Shown here: in pieces, positions 1 through 6,159 of the stretch
Layout of the letters: each line of letters starts with the position of its first letter
Numbering within the stretch: the first letter of the stretch is position 1
Assembly (NCBI GenBank): GCA_029560455.1
Contig: JAKQKW010000151.1
Span: 1-12,746, forward strand
Source of the DNA: Candidatus Rifleibacteriota bacterium
Lineage (GTDB): Bacteria > Riflebacteria > Ozemobacteria > Ozemobacterales > Ozemobacteraceae
Direction of reading: 5' to 3'
DNA: 12,746 bases
The notes under the pieces: model-generated
The model's database searches: none
Seen by the model: only the letters and a program-made list of their open reading frames with translations
Told to the model about the DNA's origin: nothing
Position numbers and translations under genes: made by a program

Positions 1-816
1 GAGGGGGGCGAAGAGTTCGAGCATCTGGTCTGGTGAAATGTTCTCGGGGCGGGCTTTCTCATCGATTCCGAGGCGGGCGAAGCGTTCGTTCCAGTCGGGG
101 CCGGCAAACTGACGGCGCAGCAGCGGCAGTGCCATCTTGCGGCGCTGCATGAACAGATACGATGCCGGCTTGAGAGCCCGAAAACGCCGTTCTCTTTCGT
201 CGGCACTAAGTTCGAGTGGTTCAAGTATCAGAATCGAGCTGTTGATCTTTGGTGGCGGGGCAAAAGAGCCCGGGCCGTAGGTGCCGCCGACGCTGGCTCT
301 GGCAAAAAAGGCGGTGTGAACCGACAGATAGCTGTATTCTTTATGATTGCAGGGAGCGGCAGCTTTTACGGCGACTTCCTGCTGCAGCAGAAATACCAGG
401 CGCTCGGCATGCGGGCCTTTTTCGAGAAATCTTTTGATAATCGGGGTGCCGCAATAGTAGGGCAGATTGCCACAGACGAGCAGTGGCCGGTCGACGGCGG
501 GCAGCTGTGCATCGGGAATTTCGAGAAAATCACCCCAGATAATGCTGGCTGCCGGAAATTCAGTTGTCAGCACCTCGCGCATGCGTTCGTCGATTTCGAA
601 TAACTGCATTCTCGCGCCGGTTTCTGTCAGTCGCCGGGTGAGCGCACCTTTGCCGGGGCCGATTTCCCATACCTGGTGCTCTGGCGTCGCTGCCAGGCGG
701 TTGACGATTTCGTCGGGGATGCGGTCGTCGATGCAGAAGTTTTGCCCGAGCGATTTTTTGGCTTTGATAAAGTCAGGTTGAACGGGTCTGTGGTGATGTC
801 TGGCTGGTTTATTCAT
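1..816 (-). CDS. rsmA: 16S rRNA dimethyladenosine methyltransferase RsmA (KsgA), 3' end outside the window
   Basis: It dimethylates two adjacent adenines in the 3'-terminal hairpin of 16S rRNA using S-adenosylmethionine, a late step of small-subunit assembly in the cytoplasm. The 272 codons visible show the family signatures: SLGQNF near residues 22-27, the SAM-binding loop EIGPGKGALT at 51-60, an acidic residue after strand 2 (E75), the catalytic NLPYY motif at 117-121, PPPKINSSIL at 187-196, and the C-terminal QRRKM (225-229) and RPENIS (257-261) segments. Usual length is about 270-290 residues, so only a few residues should be missing beyond position 1. The start at 816 has an AGGA box 8 nt upstream and overlaps the end of rqcP by 8 bp, which suggests translational coupling in one operon. 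A Cys replaces the usual Leu after QNF. Identification is firm. Confidence 0.95.
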   Translation of the reverse strand, partial: MNKPARHHHRPVQPDFIKAKKSLGQNFCIDDRIPDEIVNRLAATPEHQVWEIGPGKGALTRRLTETGARMQLFEIDERMREVLTTEFPAASIIWGDFLEIPDAQLPAVDRPLLVCGNLPYYCGTPIIKRFLEKGPHAERLVFLLQQEVAVKAAAPCNHKEYSYLSVHTAFFARASVGGTYGPGSFAPPPKINSSILILEPLELSADERERRFRALKPASYLFMQRRKMALPLLRRQFAGPDWNERFARLGIDEKARPENISPDQMLELFAPL

Positions 817-1114
817 CTGTTTCGTCCTGCCAGAAGTCTTCCATGTCTTCCGGGCGGCGCTCAACGTCGCGAATAACGCTGAAATATTCATTGCGAACTG
901 CCTTTTTCAGCGAGTTGCCCTGAATCAGCTGCAGAACCTTGACGGTCATTTCGCGCCGGGCGAGCTTGATATCGATGATGTCATTGACGGCGATTTCGCG
1001 GGTGGGCTTGGCCACGACCTGATTGACCTGAATCAGGCCGAGTTTGCAGGCTTCGTTGGCGAGGGCCCGGCGCTTGATCAGGCCGGTGACCTGCAGGTAT
1101 TTATCGAGACGCAT
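809..1114 (-). CDS. rqcP: S4-domain RNA-binding protein, RqcP (YabO/Hsp15-like)
   Basis: A 101-residue protein consisting mainly of an S4 RNA-binding domain. It opens with MRLDKYLQVTGLIKRR, followed by VNQVVAKPTREIAVND, the pattern of the Bacillus YabO/RqcP family. In that family RqcP binds stalled 50S subunits and helps RqcH add alanine tails to blocked nascent chains (ribosome-associated quality control). The related Hsp15 of Proteobacteria also binds 50S-nascent chain complexes, so the exact role is inferred. The C-terminal 20 residues or so are very acidic and somewhat longer than I recall for the Bacillus protein. An AAGGA box lies about 8 nt before the ATG. The gene overlaps rsmA by 8 bp and follows a strong hairpin terminator by only 27 bp, with no visible promoter in between. 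No RqcH gene is present in the window. Confidence 0.8.
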   Translation of the reverse strand: MRLDKYLQVTGLIKRRALANEACKLGLIQVNQVVAKPTREIAVNDIIDIKLARREMTVKVLQLIQGNSLKKAVRNEYFSVIRDVERRPEDMEDFWQDETDE

Positions 1115-1141
1115 AATTTTTTCCTTTGCCGGCTTCCAGCA

Positions 1142-1179
1142 AAAACGGGGCTGCCTTCAGTTGAAGACAGCCCCGTTTT
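1142..1179 (-). terminator. Rho-independent terminator after the 981-residue parvulin protein
   Basis: Perfect 12-bp arms AAAACGGGGCTG (1142-1153) and CAGCCCCGTTTT (1168-1179) are extended by a further CTTC/GAAG pairing after one mismatch, with an AGTT loop. Read on the minus strand the stem ends in GTTTTTG. It lies 10 bp beyond the stop of the upstream gene. The A/T flanks are symmetrical, so it could act in both directions. Readthrough into rqcP is possible. Confidence 0.88.
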
Positions 1180-1188
1180 GCTTAACAA

Positions 1189-4134
1189 TCAGAGAAGATT
1201 GAGGGTTTCGGGGTGGCGAACAACGTAGGCTTTGCTGCTCAGGCCTTTTACGAAGTATGACCAGAGTTCTTCCTGGTAGTCGCTGCGCAGTTTCTTTTTC
1301 AGCTGCGAAATGACTTCAGGAGTCATCGAGGCTTTAACGCCCGGGGTTTCGTTGTCTTCGAGCATGGCGATGACATAACCGTAAGGAGTCTGTATCGGGG
1401 CGGTGAACTGGCCCTTTTCGAGAGACCATACGGCTTTATCGAGGGCTTCAGACAGCTGACCGCGTTTTACCGGAGCGATCAGGCCGTTGCGGGTGGCTGA
1501 GCCGTCGATCGAATACTTGCCGGCGAGCAGAGCGAAGATTTCGCCCTGATTGAGGCGCTTGTGCAGATCCTGGGCAACTTTTTCTTCGGCAACGACAATC
1601 TGGCGGATCTTGCGGGTTGCCGGAACATCGAACTGGTCCTTGTTGGCTTCGAATTCTTTCTTGAGATCTTCATCAGAAGGTTCGAGGGTGACCATTCTTC
1701 TGATTTTGTCCTTGATGTCTTCGAATTTTTCGAAGCGGTTGCCTTCATAAGCGGTCACTTCAACAAAATGCCAGCCGAGATCGCTTTTGAACGGTCCGGC
1801 GACTTTGCCTTTCCAGTTGTTGTCTTTAACCAGAGTCATCAGTTCACGATGCACTTCGGGCAGGTAGGTGCGGCCGTTATCAGAGAACTGGCCGGCGCCG
1901 TCTGACAGCAGGTGGCTGGCGAAACCCGGGTTCTGGGAAATGGGCAGCGGGCCAAAGGCATTCTTTACTTCAGACTTTTCAGCCTTGACGACGGATTTTG
2001 CCAGATCGGCAACAGAAGCTGCCGGGTTTGCAGCTTTCAATTTTTCGGCTTCGGCCTGGGCGAGTTTATTCTGATTTTCTTTTTCAAGAATGTCACGGAC
2101 AGTTTTCTTGAGGCTGGTGGTGAGGCCGAGCTGCATCGGTTCAAGCACTTTTTCGAGGCGGAACAGGTGGTAGCCGTTAGCGGTCTGAATGACTTCGCTC
2201 AGTTCGCCGGCTTCAAGGCTGAACAGGGCTGATTCGATTTCTCTGGCGATCGCGGCGCCGGTGGCGTCACCGATTTCGTCGCGCAGGATCTTCTGCTGTT
2301 CAGCAGAATAATCTTCGGTGATGTCGCCGCTGAAGAAAACGGGCAATTTGCCGTTGTCTTTGCGCGAAGCGCCAACCGAATACATTTTTGCCATGCTTTC
2401 GAAGGTTTCATTACCCTGAATGATCTTCTGTTTTGCGGTTTCGAGTGAAGAAGAGGCTTTGATTTCAGCCTGGGCGGCTTTGATTTCGCCGGTAAGTTCA
2501 GCTTTGACTTCTTCAAACGGTCTGGTTTTTTCGGGGATGCGGTTTTCTACCTTGATGATGTGCCAGCCGAACTGGCTGCGGACCGGTTCGGTCACCTTGC
2601 CGATGACGGCAGAGAAGGCTGCGTCTTCGAAAGGTTTGACCATGGCTCCGCGACCGAATTCGCCAAGATCGCCGCCCTTTTTGGCAGAGCCGGTGTCCTG
2701 AGAATGTTTTTCGGCCAGTTTGGCAAAGTCTTCGCCATTGTTGATGCTGGCAAGAATGCTGTCGATTTCGGTTTTTGCGGCAGCAAAGGCTTTTTCTTCA
2801 TCGAAAGCGGCGGCAACATCGAACTGGAAGCTGGCAGCGCCGTCTTTTACGATAAGTCTGGAAGGCTGAGCGCCGGCATCGGCGAGAATTGCGATATGAC
2901 CACTGACAGCAGCCTTGCTTCCGCCGGTAAGGGGCAGTTCAAGAGCGTTTTCGGCTTTGGTCATGCTGGTGGCATCGGGATGAAGTTCTTTGCCATCGGC
3001 GGTAACCAGGGTAAAGCTGTCGTGATTGAGGCTGGCTTCCGGTTTCAGGCCAGAGATGCCGGCGGTGAAGGTGAACAGGGTTTTGCCATCGGCTTCGCTG
3101 CTGGCGAAATTGCGCAGGTTGACCTTGAATGAGGTGAATTCATGGTCGAAGTTGTTGCGCGGTTTGATGAGAATGTGGCGGGCCTGAACCTTTTCTTCGG
3201 TGCGGAAACGGTCCATGTTTTCGTTATAGCGCTCGCGCAGGTCTTTTTCGCTGACCACGATCGCGTCGAGAAATTCCGGGGCATTGTGGCGAATGAAGAT
3301 GTGAGAGACTTCGAGGCGTTTCGAGCTCATGAATTTGCTGCGATTGGCGTCGAAGTGATTTTTGATCTGTTCTTCAGTGATTTCAGACTTGCCGGCGAAA
3401 TCAGCCGGAGAGATGAGGAGGTGGCTGAAGCTGATCTGGTCATCTTCTCTGAAGCGGTCTTTGTTGGTTTCGTAGTAATTTTTCAGGAAGTCTTCAGTGG
3501 CGCTGGCTGGCGGTACGGGAGCCATGACCTTCTGGGCAACCGACTGAAAGGTAATCTGGCGGAGCTTCTGGTTGCCGTATTCTTCGGCAGTCATGCCCTG
3601 CTGGCGGAGTCGGCGGTCGAATTCAACCGGCGAAATCTGCTGGCGATCACTTTCGACAAGAGCCTGGGCGGTTACGCCGGGCTGAATATTGCTGGCGCGG
3701 GCAAACAGGTCGAGAAGTGCCATTGACGTGAGGCTTTCGAGAGCCTTTTCCTTGAGCATGCCGCCGTAAAATTCTTTGATACCTTCCGGCATCTGCTGCA
3801 GCTGCTGGTATTCAGGAGTATCTTTGATCGAGCGCCAGACGGTTTTTACGTCGATAACGGTCGTCAGAGAAGCGCCGTTGGCGGGATAGGAAACATGCAC
3901 GACCGGGAGGTTTTCCTTGTCGCGAAGATTCTGCGGCATTGAGTTGCGCAGCGATTCTGCTTTTGCTTCGGATTCGTCAGCGCGGCGTTTGCGTTCTTCC
4001 TGCTGCTTGATCGATCTGCTTGTGCCGTAGCCGATAATAAAAATCGACAACACAAACAGTGTGATGGTTGCCCAGATGATCTCCTTGATGTGTAATCTGA
4101 GCCATCGCATTGACATAAAACCTGGATTGGACAT
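1189..4134 (-). CDS. Membrane-anchored PpiD/SurA-like multi-parvulin folding factor (981 aa)
   Basis: Probably an inner-membrane-anchored foldase facing the periplasm, helping exported proteins fold by cis/trans isomerisation of prolyl bonds. Residues 18-36 form one transmembrane helix after a short basic start, as in PpiD. Residues about 120-220 resemble the SurA/PpiD N-terminal chaperone region. A full parvulin module follows: ARHILIKP at 318-325, then residues 451-531 with GSAKKGGDLGEFGRGAMV (482-499) and FGWHIIKV (522-529). Histidines H320 and H525 fit the catalytic pair. About 120 residues are inserted between its first strand and first helix. Three degenerate modules end at about 661, 795 and 926. 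The motif YxxNxDRFx9HILI occurs three times in tandem at 217-325 and once more at 824-851. Start choice: GAGGTGA (4142-4148) lies 7 nt upstream of this ATG. PpiD is about 620 residues, so this is unusually long. Confidence 0.88.
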   Translation of the reverse strand: MSNPGFMSMRWLRLHIKEIIWATITLFVLSIFIIGYGTSRSIKQQEERKRRADESEAKAESLRNSMPQNLRDKENLPVVHVSYPANGASLTTVIDVKTVWRSIKDTPEYQQLQQMPEGIKEFYGGMLKEKALESLTSMALLDLFARASNIQPGVTAQALVESDRQQISPVEFDRRLRQQGMTAEEYGNQKLRQITFQSVAQKVMAPVPPASATEDFLKNYYETNKDRFREDDQISFSHLLISPADFAGKSEITEEQIKNHFDANRSKFMSSKRLEVSHIFIRHNAPEFLDAIVVSEKDLRERYNENMDRFRTEEKVQARHILIKPRNNFDHEFTSFKVNLRNFASSEADGKTLFTFTAGISGLKPEASLNHDSFTLVTADGKELHPDATSMTKAENALELPLTGGSKAAVSGHIAILADAGAQPSRLIVKDGAASFQFDVAAAFDEEKAFAAAKTEIDSILASINNGEDFAKLAEKHSQDTGSAKKGGDLGEFGRGAMVKPFEDAAFSAVIGKVTEPVRSQFGWHIIKVENRIPEKTRPFEEVKAELTGEIKAAQAEIKASSSLETAKQKIIQGNETFESMAKMYSVGASRKDNGKLPVFFSGDITEDYSAEQQKILRDEIGDATGAAIAREIESALFSLEAGELSEVIQTANGYHLFRLEKVLEPMQLGLTTSLKKTVRDILEKENQNKLAQAEAEKLKAANPAASVADLAKSVVKAEKSEVKNAFGPLPISQNPGFASHLLSDGAGQFSDNGRTYLPEVHRELMTLVKDNNWKGKVAGPFKSDLGWHFVEVTAYEGNRFEKFEDIKDKIRRMVTLEPSDEDLKKEFEANKDQFDVPATRKIRQIVVAEEKVAQDLHKRLNQGEIFALLAGKYSIDGSATRNGLIAPVKRGQLSEALDKAVWSLEKGQFTAPIQTPYGYVIAMLEDNETPGVKASMTPEVISQLKKKLRSDYQEELWSYFVKGLSSKAYVVRHPETLNLL

Positions 4135-4211
4135 GCTGCCGTCACCTCTTCAGTCTGTCTTGATTAACTGCCGATGCACCTCTGAGAGAAACAGGGCGCC
4201 CGGGATGGTGG

Positions 4212-4241
4212 ATTATATCACCCGTGTTATACCCCTGTCAA
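4212..4241 (-). promoter_or_regulatory. Sigma70-type promoter of the 981-residue parvulin gene
   Basis: On the minus strand a perfect TTGACA (4236-4241) and a perfect TATAAT (4212-4217) are separated by 18 bp. The predicted transcript starts near 4205, giving a leader of about 70 nt with a good ribosome binding site at 4142-4148. Confidence 0.85.
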
Positions 4242-4302
4242 AAATAATCTGCCATTAATAAATATCCTGCTATTGTGAAAATTATCTTTAATTTGTGAAT
4301 GC

Positions 4303-4331
4303 TTGACCGGCAGACAAAAAATTGTTAGCCT
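4303..4331 (+). promoter_or_regulatory. Probable promoter of the Cys/His/Asp-rich miniprotein gene
   Basis: TTGACC (4303-4308) is followed after 17 bp by TAGCCT (4326-4331), preceded by TG one base upstream (4323-4324), an extended -10 pattern. The -10 hexamer itself is weak (3 of 6 matches). The 247-bp gap 4135-4381 holds this site, the divergent promoter at 4212-4241, and otherwise AT-rich sequence with no further gene. Confidence 0.45.
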
Positions 4332-4381
4332 TAAAAAAGTTGAGTGCTCTCAATAAGCTAATAAGTTCAGGAGAATTGAGT

Positions 4382-4627
4382 ATGAAGTTTTTTATCAGTC
4401 TTCTTGTTGTGTTCATGATGCTCGGTTTTGTGGCAACTCCCGCTATGGCCTGCGACCACGACTGTGGTAACTGCCCGAACAATGGCGACTGTGATCACAA
4501 TCACGGTGACGACTGTGGCGAACGCGGCGACTGCAATGATGGCTGTGGCGATGGTCACGATCACGGTGATGACGATAACGGCAATGGTAACGGTGGTGGC
4601 TGTCAGGGTGGAAGCTGCCCCATCTGA
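4382..4627 (+). CDS. Small exported Cys/His/Asp/Gly-rich protein, possible metal binder
   Basis: An 81-residue protein of unknown family. The chosen ATG has AGGAG (4369-4373) 8 nt upstream and begins a clean signal peptide: MKFF, a hydrophobic core, then ATPAMA before Cys24. Cleavage after AMA would leave 58 residues with 9 Cys, 5 His, 13 Asp and 16 Gly. Motifs such as CDHDCGNC, DCDHNHGDDC and GDGHDHGDDD look like soft- and hard-metal ligand clusters. A lipoprotein is possible because a Cys follows the cleavage site, but the -3 residue is Ala rather than the usual Leu. The gene is monocistronic, with its own terminator 16 bp downstream, and lies between envelope-related genes. A longer reading with an upstream TTG start at 4322 is unlikely because the signal peptide and ribosome site fit this ATG. 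Metal binding is inferred from composition only. Confidence 0.8.
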   Translation: MKFFISLLVVFMMLGFVATPAMACDHDCGNCPNNGDCDHNHGDDCGERGDCNDGCGDGHDHGDDDNGNGNGGGCQGGSCPI

Positions 4628-4643
4628 TAATTCAGAAATAAGC

Positions 4644-4676
4644 ACAGGCCCGCATTTTGCGGGCCTGTTTATTTTT
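4644..4676 (+). terminator. Rho-independent terminator after the Cys-rich miniprotein gene
   Basis: A perfect 10-bp stem ACAGGCCCGC (4644-4653) / GCGGGCCTGT (4659-4668) with an ATTTT loop, followed by TTATTTTT (4669-4676). It is a textbook terminator and separates the miniprotein gene from the murJ-like gene. Confidence 0.93.
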
Positions 4677-4690
4677 AGGAGTTTTTACAG

Positions 4691-4696
4691 TATTAT
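4691..4696 (+). promoter_or_regulatory. -10-like element directly before the murJ-like start codon
   Basis: TATTAT at 4691-4696 lies 6 bp before the ATG at 4703, so a transcript from it would begin at or next to the A of the start codon. The corresponding -35 position (4668-4673, TTTATT) is poor. No Shine-Dalgarno sequence lies at a working distance; the nearest AGGAG (4677-4681) is 21 nt away. This suggests a leaderless mRNA but is not proof. Confidence 0.4.
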
Positions 4697-4702
4697 CCTG
4701 CC

Positions 4703-5989
4703 ATGAATATTGCCAGGGCGTTTTTTTCATTATCGGCGCTGACGGTGCTTTCGCGGGTAACCGGTTTTATCAAGGTTGCCGCCTTTGCCGCATTTTACGG
4801 GCGGTCGACCGAAGCCGACATGTTCATGGCGATAATGATCATACCCGATCTGATGTACAGGTTTATCAGTGAGGGGCTGGTTGCGAGCGCTTCGGTGCCG
4901 ATGTTCGTCGATCTGCGCGAGCAGCCCGAAAAGCTGGGTCGTTCATTCTGGACCCAGTTCTGGCTACTGAGCATTATTGGCGGCACCATGGCGGTTCTGT
5001 TCTCTCTTTTTTCGGGCCCGATATGCCATTCGCTCACCCCGGGCTTTGCCTTCGAAGATCTTGAGCGGATGCGCTTCATGTGGAGCATCGAAACCATCTG
5101 TATTATCAGTGGTCTGGCAGCCGGGGTTCTTACTTCGCTGCTCAATGCCAGGCAGCAGTTTGCGGTGCCGGCGATCGGGGCGCTGCTGTTCAATCTCGCG
5201 ATCATTGCCGGAATATTTTTTGCCCGGGGCGGGCCGGTCGAAATCATCGCCTATGCAACGGTTTTTGGCTCGCTGCTGCCGGTTATATGGCAGTTCTGGC
5301 TGCTTTATCGCGAAAAGGTTTTTGAGGTCAGTCTGAGGGCGGCGCTGGTTTTTGATGCTGGCGTGGCGAAAGAGTTTCTGCGGGCTGTGACACCGGTCGC
5401 GATCTGGATATCGGTTCTGCCCTTCATTCCGGTTTATGAGCGTTATCTGCTGTCGATGCAGGCAACCGGTTCGGTGGCAACTCTCAACTATGCCGAAAAA
5501 CTTTTCAATCTACCGCTTGGTATCATTTCGATCAGCCTTGCTCACGTCATTCTACCGAGTTTGAGCCTGTTGAGCGGGCACGGGCGGCTGCGCTTTCTTG
5601 GCAGAATGTTCGGTTTTGCAGCCCTGGCGATTCTGCCGGTTGTCGCCGTGATTCTGCTGTTCGCCGACGAAATTGTCAGCGTCGTCTATCAACGCGGTCG
5701 CTTTTCGACCGAAGATGCGGTGATTGCTGCAGCCCTGTTCAGAAGTTATTCGCTCGCTCTGTTGCCGGTTTCGCTGTGTATGGTTCTCAACCGCGGTTAT
5801 TTTGCGGCGAGAAACTATCTGATTCCGTTTTTTGCGGGGCTTTCAGCGGCTGCGGTACAGTTTTATCTCGGGGCCAGGCTGGTAAATGCTTTTGGTGTGC
5901 CCGGAATCGGCTACGCCGCCGCCGCCGCCTATCTGACGCAGATGCTGCTGCTTCTGGTCCTTCTCAAGCCAGGTCTGAGCAGAAACTAG
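4703..5989 (+). CDS. murJ: MurJ-like lipid II flippase (MOP superfamily), short form
   Basis: A 428-residue polytopic membrane protein with about 12 hydrophobic helices. The start SALTVLSRVTGFIKVAAFAA (residues 11-30) and the NYAEKLFNLPLGIISISLAH region (262-281) match MurJ, which flips the peptidoglycan precursor lipid II across the inner membrane. Arg18 and Asp39 line up with functionally important residues of E. coli MurJ. Arg24 is Lys, Arg52 is Tyr (Arg at 53), and the Arg of the YADRL motif is Lys266. The protein ends after GIGYAAAAAYLTQMLLLLVL, equivalent to helix 12, so the last two helices of the roughly 510-residue E. coli protein seem absent. The ATG at 4703 fits the family N-terminus, and no in-frame start lies between it and the upstream stop at 4676-4678. 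A MurJ-related flippase for another lipid-linked sugar remains possible. Confidence 0.85.
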   Translation: MNIARAFFSLSALTVLSRVTGFIKVAAFAAFYGRSTEADMFMAIMIIPDLMYRFISEGLVASASVPMFVDLREQPEKLGRSFWTQFWLLSIIGGTMAVLFSLFSGPICHSLTPGFAFEDLERMRFMWSIETICIISGLAAGVLTSLLNARQQFAVPAIGALLFNLAIIAGIFFARGGPVEIIAYATVFGSLLPVIWQFWLLYREKVFEVSLRAALVFDAGVAKEFLRAVTPVAIWISVLPFIPVYERYLLSMQATGSVATLNYAEKLFNLPLGIISISLAHVILPSLSLLSGHGRLRFLGRMFGFAALAILPVVAVILLFADEIVSVVYQRGRFSTEDAVIAAALFRSYSLALLPVSLCMVLNRGYFAARNYLIPFFAGLSAAAVQFYLGARLVNAFGVPGIGYAAAAAYLTQMLLLLVLLKPGLSRN

Positions 5990-6029
5990 TTCTTTGTCAC
6001 ATTTGACTATGTAAAATCGACTAACTCTA

Positions 6030-6118
6030 CGTCATTCCCGCGCAAGCGGGGATCTAAGCTTTTGAGAATAAGATTCCCGCCACCCGCCTTCGCGAGTGCA
6101 GGCTTCGCGGGAATGACG
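6030..6118. repeat. REP/BIME-like palindromic intergenic element
   Basis: The element is bounded by a perfect 13-bp inverted repeat, CGTCATTCCCGCG (6030-6042) and CGCGGGAATGACG (6106-6118). It contains two inverted GC-rich units: the first folds as CCCGC-GCAA-GCGGG (6038-6050 region); the second runs from AGATTCCCGC (6071-6080) to GCGGGAATGAC (6107-6117). GGGGATCT (6048-6055) can also pair with AGATTCCC (6071-6078). The GTCATTCCCGCG-type palindrome is widespread between genes in many bacteria. It sits between two convergent genes (170-bp gap, 5990-6159) and could act as an RNA 3'-end stabiliser; no T-tract supports a classic terminator. Only one copy is in the window. Confidence 0.75.
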
Positions 6119-6159
6119 ATAAAATTACAGATTCAACTTTGACAGACCACTAGACTTGA

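Noticed and set aside
2560..3726. Two plus-strand open frames (190 and 194 residues) opposite the parvulin gene.
   Set aside because: They are shadows of the well-supported 981-residue minus-strand gene; they show no domains and lack ribosome sites.
4367..4645. A minus-strand reading frame opposite the Cys-rich miniprotein that looks very hydrophobic (Val/Ile/Thr/Ala repeats).
   Set aside because: It is the mirror of Asp/His/Gly/Asn codons on the other strand. It has no ribosome site, and the plus-strand gene has a signal peptide, ribosome site and terminator.
4795..5247. A 150-residue minus-strand open frame within the murJ-like gene.
   Set aside because: The plus strand encodes clear MurJ motifs across the same span; the antisense frame has no recognisable features.
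6030..6118. The palindromic element as a CRISPR or insertion-sequence remnant.
   Set aside because: There is one copy only, with no spacer pattern, transposase or target duplication; a REP/BIME-like repeat explains it better.
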